A stretch of 64,000 bases of DNA, from the NCBI RefSeq assembly GCF_001654845.1, contig NZ_LXES01000011.1, positions 39,195-103,194 on the forward strand, given 5' to 3'. Made by a program: the position numbers and the translations under genes. Shown here piece after piece: positions 44,201 through 50,751 of this stretch (position 1 is the stretch's first letter; every line of letters starts with the position of its first letter). This DNA is from Enterobacter soli ATCC BAA-2102. GTDB taxonomy: Bacteria > Pseudomonadota > Gammaproteobacteria > Enterobacterales > Enterobacteriaceae. The notes under the pieces were generated by a model. It saw only the letters and a list, made by a program, of their open reading frames with translations. It searched no databases and was not told the DNA's origin.

Positions 44201-45080
44201 CGGCACCCGCCTCTCCGGTGAAATGCTCTCCGGCAGACGGGACTATCGCGGCTATATTTACCATCCCGGCAGCTGGATCCCGCTGGCGCAGACGCACCAC
44301 CATGCCCTGGTGCAGACTCCGCAGGTGTGGTGGTACGGCACGGACACCACCGGTGCGCCCGTTGAGCTGACGGATGCAGCAGGGGAAACGGTCTGGCGGG
44401 CACAGCGGCTCGCCTGGGGCAACCTCACGGACGAGGCCTGGCTGGCTGAGGGGGCAGATAACTGCCTGCGCCTGCCGGGCCAGTATGAAGATCGCGAAAC
44501 CGGGCTCTTTTACAATCTGCACCGTTACTACGACCCGCGCCACGGGCGGTATATCACGCCGGACCCGGTGGGGCTTGAAGGTGGGTTGAATCTCTACTCT
44601 TACGTTGATGGAAATCCGGTAAGTTGGATAGATCCACTTGGATTAAAAGGGGGCCCAAGTTTTGAGACAAATCCAACAGGAGATCGAACTCCTGAACCAG
44701 AGATCAAAAGGCCAAAAGATGATATTTATATACCAAGAGATAGTGATGGTAATCCAATTTCTTTAGATAAACAAAAAATCGAGGGACAAGATATTCCATT
44801 ACCTCATCCCGATGCCGAAGGACGGGCGCATACTACTTTAGGAGGGAAAGTGAGTACAAAAACTGGAGACGTATATCGCCAGAGTGCTGAATTTCCGGCA
44901 GATACGTGGCCATTAGCTGATGGTAAACCTGTACCATTAAGTGAAGTGCATTGGGGTAATCATGGCACGCCTCATCATCACCCTTATAATCCACACCAAC
45001 ATCCCTTTATATTCAATGGTAAAATTTGGTTGAGAGCAAAAAGCAACCAAACATTACCCTTTGACACTACACCAAGGTGA
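41271..45080 (+). CDS. Rhs polymorphic toxin with C-terminal type-24-like toxin domain
   Basis: A 1269-residue Rhs protein. A variable N-terminus (1-95) precedes TDGDPVSLLNGEELLAIEDG and the RHS entry sequence FPWRRFYRSTA. About 900 residues of YD repeats (such as GRLLSLTHPDG and YRYDELGRL) form the cocoon. The core ends with DPVGLEGGLNLYSYV (Asp1098) and DPLGL (1121-1125), the self-cleavage site. Residues 1126-1269 are the released toxin; GRAHTTLGGKVSTKTGDVYR and WGNHGTPHHHPYNPHQHPF resemble polymorphic toxin type 24, a predicted nuclease. GC content drops sharply at about 44574. No PAAR or signal peptide is visible, so delivery probably uses the DUF4123 adaptor and a distant VgrG. Confidence 0.85.
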   Translation: MAKGFPFKINTLLDDIRTALKSSHHLETTASIPNAGHLNTKRSYSAELSRDPARPENISFNADYQNPHQTALGIEIKPHNQSARGPDGKNTPPHEDTPTDGDPVSLLNGEELLAIEDGTLPGLPAFPWRRFYRSTAAGINGPLGHGWTHSLAHTLTFHGDTVEWRDDEHRTTVFPLPDESAPHILNLTGRASLSLARVNGLPLRDGYALSRGNGLEYIFILDGNTARLSVIQDRYGNRLHVGYDPSGRLASLSNSAGWRLAFVYASATAPLISEVRHQFNLNNGEGWQTEHLLARYGYSDSGQLISVRNVSDETEHYRYRQDNVITSRQLAGGAEFHWEWEDEGNQVRCTRQYGNFAQLDTRYAYDSAARRVTLTRVDGSQQTHEHNEAGLQTLEASASGAQKRWRYNEAGLCTAFINGEGDTTRYFYSDTGELALVTLPDGQSVRYTWLNGAVVRKQQGHGRDARVWQYRRNAGGDITEAITPEGLRTRWQYSPQGCITQVTLPDGDVRRFRFDALGRCESETRRSGTRQYTYHGSCVHPATVQDEYGSLTRYEYDAAGRLLSLTHPDGTAAHWRYNAWGKVTRHQDEAGRVTHYDYDAPLHLLTRKRLPDGTSLQYRYDNVHLQVSEIINQKGESHRLRYQADGLPCEEIRFDGVKTQWSYDRAGRLKEKREYGNDHSAPPWVTAYDYAPGGHLVCTTLPDGETLRRRYDACGRMTEAGDDTSSLTWQYDRFGRLTAEYQEQVTTRYRYDELGRLSGVMQPDGQWQQFSYDAGRLTQLHLGDTLLARWQYDGKTRLSAWQQGNGLLHQYRYDSRGRRTLHRQTLNDAVRHTQAFQYSPDGRLTDISGDDPRRYHYDDAGRLLQAELPHRRPEDQPEDGFTWDTTGNRVWHPHQAQQDVTGNRLLKYGGTRMTFDRFGRLAEQHGFRGITRHHYDCRHRLVRSELPDGQQVTYTYDVLNRRTSKTAHGETRYFFWHGTRLSGEMLSGRRDYRGYIYHPGSWIPLAQTHHHALVQTPQVWWYGTDTTGAPVELTDAAGETVWRAQRLAWGNLTDEAWLAEGADNCLRLPGQYEDRETGLFYNLHRYYDPRHGRYITPDPVGLEGGLNLYSYVDGNPVSWIDPLGLKGGPSFETNPTGDRTPEPEIKRPKDDIYIPRDSDGNPISLDKQKIEGQDIPLPHPDAEGRAHTTLGGKVSTKTGDVYRQSAEFPADTWPLADGKPVPLSEVHWGNHGTPHHHPYNPHQHPFIFNGKIWLRAKSNQTLPFDTTPR

Positions 45081-45088
45081 TATAGTTT

Positions 45089-45562
45089 ATGGATATCTTT
45101 GTTGACATATTTCTACCTAAAAGAAATGATAAACTTCTTGAATTAGAAGAACAGTACCATACGTGGGGAGATGAAAAATTCCCTTGTGTTCCTCGTGAAT
45201 TTAAGTGGAAAGATACTCTTTCTTTTGTCATGGAAGATATACACTCTCCTTATGAGAAAGTAATTCCAAATCACATATCACTTGATAATTATTATATCTA
45301 TTCATTAAATGATGATATCATATATGAATGGGAGAGAAATTTAAACAAGGGTTATAAAGATAATAATATATTCAAAACATTCATATTGGAATATTTATCA
45401 GAAATAGAAACATGGGGGATGGCAATTTCATTTGATGAAGATATTATAGACGGCATTGATGAATTTCTCTTGATGAAAAATGAAAATGAATTAGTTAATA
45501 AGATAGAGAGTTCTATTAACTGGAATAATGGTCGAGGATTTATAGGATATAAGATGGCATGA
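45089..45562 (+). CDS. Candidate immunity protein for the Rhs toxin
   Basis: A 157-residue acidic cytoplasmic protein with no signal peptide and no family I recognise; it starts eight bases after the toxin stop. Acidic patches (SFDEDIIDGIDE) and aromatic residues are common. AT-rich like the toxin. Position directly after an Rhs toxin is the basis for the immunity call. Its stop codon overlaps the beginning of a displaced Rhs tip. Confidence 0.65.
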   Translation: MDIFVDIFLPKRNDKLLELEEQYHTWGDEKFPCVPREFKWKDTLSFVMEDIHSPYEKVIPNHISLDNYYIYSLNDDIIYEWERNLNKGYKDNNIFKTFILEYLSEIETWGMAISFDEDIIDGIDEFLLMKNENELVNKIESSINWNNGRGFIGYKMA

Positions 45563-46181
45563 GGAGGCTGGGCTCTTTTACAATCTGAACAGGTACTATC
45601 AGCCGGAGCTGGGGCGGTATATTACGCAGGACCCGGTGGGGTTGGCGGGCGAGCTGAACGGGTATGCGTATGCGGACGGGGATCCGGTTGGGTGGGCTGA
45701 TCCGCTGGGGTTATCGCCATTAGATAAAAACGGTTTTGACAATATATAACGTCCTGATTTTTATGTAGGACCTGACGGGCCGGGAGCGACCCTCCCTTCG
45801 ACTGGATATAGATATATGCGATATCTGGATGATGAAGGAAGTGTAAACAATCGTGTAGATGCAACTTTCAGCGACATGTCTGCGGCATCAACATATATAG
45901 GCTTTGATAAATATGATTCAGGGAGAGCTGCACGGGATGCTTATCAAGTCTCCCCTGAATGGAGTGACGCAAGATTAGTTGGAGTATTTGATATATTACA
46001 ACTCTATGAAAAAGGAACTCCCAGAGTTCGAATACCTTTTTGGGGAGGAGACAATCCGGCGTCTGGGAAATTAGAACCTTTTGCAATGGCATATCCTGAA
46101 TTTAGGTCGGGAATGGCAGTGCAACTTCATGCAGATCGACGCGAAATAAAATTTCACTCACTTTATATCATACCGGAGTAG
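45561..46181 (+). pseudogene. Orphan Rhs tip with TreTu-like toxin, broken by one stop codon
   Basis: Reading frame from 45561 gives GLFYNLNRYYQPELGRYITQ, DPVGLAGELNGYAYADGDPV and DPLGL, a displaced Rhs core end. It then reads NGFDNI and meets TAA at 45747-45749. The same frame continues with RPDFYVGPDGPGATLPSTGY into a toxin domain, TYIGFDKYDSGRAARDAY, SPEWSDARLVGVFD and LEPFAMAYPEF, to 46181. This pattern resembles TreTu toxins, ADP-ribosyltransferases acting on EF-Tu; that is from memory. There is no start codon of its own except an ATG at 45816 inside the toxin (121 residues). Confidence 0.7.
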
Positions 46182-46183
46182 AT

Positions 46184-46408
46184 ATGAATCTTGAAAATAG
46201 AGAGCAAGCAGAGATTGTCATTTTAGAATTGCTTAAGAAATATCTTTCAGAATCAAGTGATATTGAAAGAATCATGAAATCAGTTCAGGAAAATAATTAT
46301 TGTATACCTATGAGGTATGTTCATTATGAGATCTGTCATTTATCTAAAAAAAATCTAGCCGAAGATGACAGAAAATTAATCAGTGAACTTATGAATATCT
46401 ACGGATAA
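46184..46408 (+). CDS. Candidate immunity protein for the TreTu-like toxin
   Basis: A 74-residue, mostly helical, soluble protein (MNLENREQAEIVILELLKKY). It begins two bases after the orphan toxin stop, the usual immunity position. I do not recognise a family. If intact and expressed it would protect against siblings that still carry the toxin. Confidence 0.6.
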   Translation: MNLENREQAEIVILELLKKYLSESSDIERIMKSVQENNYCIPMRYVHYEICHLSKKNLAEDDRKLISELMNIYG

Positions 46409-46507
46409 CTTCATAGCTCCGGTTTGTACAACTAAAAAACAATTCTGCGCTCGGATGGATTGTCAGAATACTGAGTCACCAAGAATACTGGAGTAACTTC
46501 GCGAACG

Positions 46508-47132
46508 AGATCTGGTTGAGGGGGCAGATAACTGCCTGCGCCTGCCTGGTCAGTACGAAGACCGCGAAACCGGGCTCTTTTACAATCTGCACCGTTACTA
46601 CGACCCGCGCCACGGACGGTATATCACGCCGGACCCGGTGGGGCTGGCTGGTGGACTGAACGGGTATGCGTATGCGGACGGGGATCCGGTTGGGTGGGTT
46701 GATCCGCTGAGGCTGAAGGGGATGCCGGGTTCGGGAGCACATTCAGACGATGATAGAACCCAGAATCCAATAATTCCCCATCCAGAATTTGATGATTATA
46801 TTCAGCAAGATAAGCTGGATTTACAAATTGAAAAACTACGTAATGGAGAAGAAATTTGGGTCAATAGTGTAGCAGATTCCAGAAATATTTTGGATAACAT
46901 GCTGGAGCTAAAACCTAGTGGTGGTGGTGATTTTATACCTAGTACTTTTGATCCTCCCGGTACCTATCGTGGTGATTTAATTAACCAGAAAAATCCAAGT
47001 GATGACACATATGTTCATACCACTGGTGAAGTTCGACATATGTATAATGCGCACTTTAACATTACCTTACGTAATAACAATGCCCCATTACGTGGACAAC
47101 GAGATAAAGCTACAATTTTAATAAAGGAATAA
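46508..47132 (+). pseudogene. Second orphan Rhs tip with unrecognised toxin domain
   Basis: Homology to the Rhs core resumes near 46512 (LVEGADNCLRLPGQYEDRET) and matches the intact gene at 44449-44575 almost base for base. It continues through DPVGLAGGLNGYAYADGDPV to DPLRL, where Gly of the cleavage motif DPLGL has become Arg. The toxin part, about 138 residues to 47132, contains YRGDLINQKNPSDDTYVHTT and HMYNAHFNITLR with several His, and I cannot name its family. No own start apart from GTG at 46638. Between 46409 and 46507 there is only non-coding spacer. Confidence 0.7.
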
Positions 47133-47138
47133 TTACAT

Positions 47139-47561
47139 ATGAATGACATACAAAAAATAAATGGGAAATACATATATAAGGAACCTGTATCCATTGAATT
47201 TGACGAAATAATTTTATCTATTATTATACATGTATCATTTGATGGGGGGGCAGTAGAACTTGAATTCGACCCATTAGGAATGGTTAATCAGGGAGAAGGT
47301 TGGCGTTGGGTATCCGAAAAAATGTCAGGCGATCAAATCCGCAAATTCATTATTGATTTTGTTGGCGTTGATATTTTAGAGATCACAGTTTTCCCTAGTT
47401 ATGAAAAATATTGGTGTGATATAACCCCCAGTGAGAAAGCAACTCAACAATCCATTTTATTTGACAGCAAATTAAAAGGAGGCGAGATATTATTCCCTCC
47501 TTTGCCGAAAAATATCAAATGGAAAACCTGGCCAGGTAAATATACAGATTATACAATATAA
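47139..47561 (+). CDS. Candidate immunity protein, copy 1 of a paralogous pair
   Basis: A 140-residue soluble protein, six bases after the second orphan toxin. Its pattern KINGKYIYKE, LEFDPLGMVNQGEGWRW, PSYEKYW and LKGGEILFPPLP recurs in the next gene at 47715. Family unknown to me. Called immunity from position and from that duplication. Confidence 0.6.
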   Translation: MNDIQKINGKYIYKEPVSIEFDEIILSIIIHVSFDGGAVELEFDPLGMVNQGEGWRWVSEKMSGDQIRKFIIDFVGVDILEITVFPSYEKYWCDITPSEKATQQSILFDSKLKGGEILFPPLPKNIKWKTWPGKYTDYTI

Positions 47562-47580
47562 TTACTAGAGCATCCTATAG

Positions 47581-47712
47581 TACCGCTACGATACAATTGA
47601 AATCCATTCTAGTGGCCCAACTAAACATAGATACAATGCACACTATAATTTAACATTGCGTGATAGCATTAGTATAAGATTGAAACCTGTCATTCTTATA
47701 ACAGGTAAATAA
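47581..47712 (+). pseudogene. Remnant C-terminal end of a toxin related to the second orphan
   Basis: The frame reads YRYDTIEIHSSGPTKHRYN, AHYNLTLRDSISIRL and ends KPVILITGK-stop at 47710-47712. It parallels the end of the toxin at 46508-47132 (HMYNAHFNITLR, then ATILIKE). Only about 43 residues remain, so the toxin is dead, but the immunity gene behind it is intact. Confidence 0.65.
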
Positions 47713-47714
47713 TT

Positions 47715-48152
47715 ATGTCAAAAGCTATTGAAAAATATGCAGGGAAATGTATCTATCGTGAGATATTGAATGAGGAATTTAATCAAATAGTTGTTTCATT
47801 TAGCTTTCATAATTCACAGCAAAATTTAGAGGCTTATTTTATTAACATTGAATTTGAGCCGTTAGGAATGGTTGGACAAGGTGAAGGATGGATTTGGTGG
47901 TCAACAGACATTCATGAGATCGATTTATTAGTTTTCATAAAAAATTTTATTGGATGTAGTCTGGATGAAATACAGTGTATTCCTGATTATGAAAAATATT
48001 ATTATGCCTATGATGAATTCGATGACAAAGATGGTAAGCAGTCATCACTATTTGAAAACAAATATTTAGGAGGCTTTTTATTTTTGCCTCAACTTCCCAA
48101 TGGTACTGTATGGCGTATCGCACCTGAAGCATATAAAGAAACTATCTTATAA
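47715..48152 (+). CDS. Candidate immunity protein, copy 2 of a paralogous pair
   Basis: A 145-residue soluble protein related to that at 47139: KYAGKCIYRE, IEFEPLGMVGQGEGWIW, PDYEKYY, SLFENKYLGGFLFLPQLP. It begins two bases after the toxin remnant. Retention of an intact immunity gene without its toxin fits a protective role against neighbours. Family not recognised. Confidence 0.6.
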   Translation: MSKAIEKYAGKCIYREILNEEFNQIVVSFSFHNSQQNLEAYFINIEFEPLGMVGQGEGWIWWSTDIHEIDLLVFIKNFIGCSLDEIQCIPDYEKYYYAYDEFDDKDGKQSSLFENKYLGGFLFLPQLPNGTVWRIAPEAYKETIL

Positions 48153-48228
48153 CATGCGCAATTTTTAAATATAAGATTAGGATGATGCTATCTCAAGTGT
48201 CCATTTCATCTCCTGAACCATTAATACC

Positions 48229-48438
48229 TGTCGGGCCTGGCAGTACGACCGCATTGACCGGCTGATAACCGAGTACCAGAAGCAGATCGCTGCCCGCTAC
48301 TGTTATGATGACACTGGTCATCTGCTACAGGCTGAGCTGCCGCACCAGCGTCCGGAGGACCAGCCGGAAGACGGTTTTACCTGGGACACCACGGGTAACC
48401 GCGTCTGGCATCCCCACCAGGCGCAGCAAGCCTCCTAA
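48229..48438 (+). pseudogene. Recombined fragment of Rhs core
   Basis: The frame reads WQYDRIDRLITEYQKQIAAR, then YCYDDTGHLLQAELPHQRPE, DQPEDGFTWDTTGN and ends HQAQQAS-stop. Its first part matches the intact Rhs gene at about 43457-43526 and its second part matches 43840-43968, so about 320 bases between two YD repeats are missing. It probably arose by recombination between repeat units. The flanking 48153-48228 and 48439-48521 hold nothing I recognise. Confidence 0.75.
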
Positions 48439-48521
48439 AGCCAGAAACAATCAGTCCATTTTGACGAAAACACATACTCATTCTGGAAAAGCACACGTTT
48501 TTCAGAAATAAGTGCAAACAA

Positions 48522-49280
48522 TCAGCACAATTCCAGCTGCAAATTATTATCCTTAATCACCTGCATCACACCCGCCGGCGGCATAACGTCGGTGTACACC
48601 GCATCCACCATGCTGATGCTGCCCATGTTCACCATCGCGTTACGGCCAAATTTAGAATGGTCCACCACCAGCATCACATGGCGGGAGTTTTCAATGATCG
48701 CGCGCTTGGTGCGCACTTCGTGGTAATCAAATTCCAGCAGCGAGCCGTCGCTGTCGATACCGCTGATCCCAAGAATGCCGAAATCGAGACGGAACTGAGA
48801 GATAAAATCGAGCGTCGCTTCACCAATGATCCCACCGTCGCGGCTGCGCAGCTCACCGCCTGCCAGGATGATGCGGAAATCGTCTTTCTGCATCAGCGTG
48901 TTGGCCACGTTCAGGTTGTTGGTCACTACGCGCAGGTTTTCGTGATCCAGCAGCGCGTGCGCGACCGCTTCAGGCGTGGTGCCAATATCAATAAACAGCG
49001 TAGCCCCATTCGGGATCTGGCTCGCGACTTTACGGGCAATTCGCTCTTTCTCTGCCGTTTGCGTCGCTTTACGGTCGTGCCACGAGGTGTTCACCGAGCT
49101 GGACGGTAACGCCGCCCCACCGTGGTGGCGCAGAATACGGTTTTGATCGGCAAGGTCGTTCAGGTCGCGGCGAATGGTCTGGGGGCTGACGGCAAACTGC
49201 TCTACCAGCTCCTCAGTGCTAACGTATCCCTGTTTTTTAACCAGTTCGATAATGGCGTCATGACGTTGTGTTTGTTTCAT
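48522..49280 (-). CDS. glpR: Glycerol-3-phosphate regulon repressor GlpR
   Basis: A 252-residue DeoR-family repressor that leaves DNA when glycerol 3-phosphate binds. The N-terminal helix-turn-helix YVSTEELVEQFAVSPQTIRR is at residues 19-38, followed by the sugar-phosphate domain with DIGTTPEAVA and FGILGISGIDSDG. The start MKQTQRHDAIIE is set by the family; a longer frame reaches back into glpG. It is last in glpE-glpG-glpR, 16 bases after glpG. Confidence 0.96.
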   Translation of the reverse strand: MKQTQRHDAIIELVKKQGYVSTEELVEQFAVSPQTIRRDLNDLADQNRILRHHGGAALPSSSVNTSWHDRKATQTAEKERIARKVASQIPNGATLFIDIGTTPEAVAHALLDHENLRVVTNNLNVANTLMQKDDFRIILAGGELRSRDGGIIGEATLDFISQFRLDFGILGISGIDSDGSLLEFDYHEVRTKRAIIENSRHVMLVVDHSKFGRNAMVNMGSISMVDAVYTDVMPPAGVMQVIKDNNLQLELC

Positions 49281-49296
49281 GAAATATCCCTGGAAA

Positions 49297-50127
49297 TTAT
49301 GTTCGTTTACGCGCATGGAGCGTGTCGGCAAAAGCCATCGCCAGCCCAACGGCCAGCCCGGTAACGTGAGCGCCGTTAGCGATAGACATGCCAAACAGAT
49401 CAAACCATCCGGCAATAAGCCATATTAACGCAAAGGTTATTAAACCGCGTTGCAGATAGATGCCGCTTTGTGGGTCACGCTCACCCCGGAGCCAGACGTA
49501 CCCCATCAGCGCATAAACCACGCCCGATAAACCGCCAAACCACGGGCCGCTAAATTTGTGCTGCACATACCCGCTTAACAAGGCGCTAATCAGGGTGATG
49601 ACAATCAGTTTTCCGCTGCCAAGCCGCTTCTCCACTGCGCCGCCGAGATACCACCACCACAGCAGGTTAAAGAGGATATGCATCACGGAGAAGTGCATCA
49701 GCGCATGGGTGAAGTAGCGCCAGACGTCAAACTCCAGAGAGGGATCGTACGGCCATGCGAGGGCTATCATCACACTCTGGTCGCCCACCACATTCATGAT
49801 GATGAACACCAGAATACAGGCGGCCATCAGCAGCAGGGTAAATGGCCCTGCGCGCTCGCGCACGGTAGCCAGAAAAGGAAAGCGACGATAGTGCAACCCG
49901 CTGCCGGTCTGGCCGGATTGCCAGCTGGCGGCCAGGTAACGCGGATCGCCAGGGTTCTCAAGAAAGCGCACCAGTTCGGCATTTACGCGTTCAGCCTGGC
50001 TTTCGTCTGCCAGCCAGACATCCGTTTGCGTATGTTGCTGAATGGTCAGGATAACGCCCTGCGTCGCCATGTAATCGACAAACGCCTGGGCAACGCGCGG
50101 GTTGGTAAAAGAGGTAATCATCAGCAT
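49297..50127 (-). CDS. glpG: Rhomboid protease GlpG
   Basis: A 276-residue inner-membrane serine protease. A cytoplasmic N-terminal domain (1-90) precedes six membrane helices. The catalytic dyad is Ser201 in [11 protein letters not shown] and His254 in NGAHVTG; the oxyanion and helix-packing residues [14 protein letters not shown] are present. It cuts membrane proteins within or near the bilayer, and in enterobacteria it degrades orphan hydrogenase subunits. Same length as E. coli. Confidence 0.97.
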   Translation of the reverse strand: MLMITSFTNPRVAQAFVDYMATQGVILTIQQHTQTDVWLADESQAERVNAELVRFLENPGDPRYLAASWQSGQTGSGLHYRRFPFLATVRERAGPFTLLLMAACILVFIIMNVVGDQSVMIALAWPYDPSLEFDVWRYFTHALMHFSVMHILFNLLWWWYLGGAVEKRLGSGKLIVITLISALLSGYVQHKFSGPWFGGLSGVVYALMGYVWLRGERDPQSGIYLQRGLITFALIWLIAGWFDLFGMSIANGAHVTGLAVGLAMAFADTLHARKRT

Positions 50128-50179
50128 TGCAACAGTCGCTTATTTCCACACAAAAGGGGACAGTATAGAGCGAATGGTT

Positions 50180-50512
50180 TTAGCCGCCAAACGCGTGCTC
50201 AACTTCTGCCGGGAAATGGCGATGCCAGGCATCGAAACCACCATCAACGCTATACACCGCATCGTAACCCTGCTGGAGCAGATACTGCGCGGCACCTTTA
50301 CTGCTGTTACCGTGGTAGCACATCACCATCACTGGCGTTTCAAAGTCGTTATCGCGCATAAACGCACCCAGCGTGTCATTGGTCAGATGGAACGCGCCTG
50401 GCGTGTGGCCCATTGCAAAACTCTGTGGATCACGGATATCCACCAGCACCGCCGTTCCCTGGTGCATCTTCTGATGGGCTTCTTCTACGTTAATACATTC
50501 AAAGTGATCCAT
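50180..50512 (-). CDS. glpE: Thiosulfate sulfurtransferase GlpE
   Basis: A 110-residue single-domain rhodanese moving sulfur from thiosulfate to cyanide or thioredoxin. The active-site loop is [10 protein letters not shown] with Cys near residue 65, and [12 protein letters not shown] is the typical rhodanese entry. First gene of the glpEGR operon and divergent from glpD. Confidence 0.95.
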   Translation of the reverse strand: MDHFECINVEEAHQKMHQGTAVLVDIRDPQSFAMGHTPGAFHLTNDTLGAFMRDNDFETPVMVMCYHGNSSKGAAQYLLQQGYDAVYSVDGGFDAWHRHFPAEVEHAFGG

Positions 50513-50540
50513 GGTGTTCTCTTTACAGTGTTCAGATTAG

Positions 50541-50586
50541 GTGCGGTCTGCTGCCCTCACCTCGGCCCTCTCCCACGGGAGAGGGA
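50541..50586. repeat. Dispersed CCCTCTCCC palindrome between glpE and glpD
   Basis: GTGCGGTCTGCTGCCCTCAC followed by CTCGGCCCTCTCCC-AC-GGGAGAGGG. Same orientation as 29631. Unlike the other copies it stands between divergent genes and has no terminator hairpin next to it. Confidence 0.8.
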
Positions 50587-50695
50587 GAATGCGATTTTAC
50601 CCCGTAGTGTACGTCCTGGCGGCGGGTAAACGCCATTATGTTATCCATATCACTCTAAATTGTTTTTTTGATGTTACCAAAAGCGCGTTCGTTTG

Positions 50696-50725
50696 CTATT
50701 ATGAGCGATATCGAACATTTCTGAG
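50696..50725 (+). promoter_or_regulatory. Candidate glpD -10 box and GlpR operator
   Basis: TATTAT at 50696-50701 suits a -10 box, and ATGAGCGATATCGAACATTT just after it contains TCGAACATTT, which resembles GlpR half-sites (WATKYTCGWW) in inverted order. The segment is about 50 bases before glpD. GlpR control of glpD is known in E. coli. Confidence 0.5.
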
Positions 50726-50751
50726 CTTTAACGAAAGTGTGTGAGGGTGAC

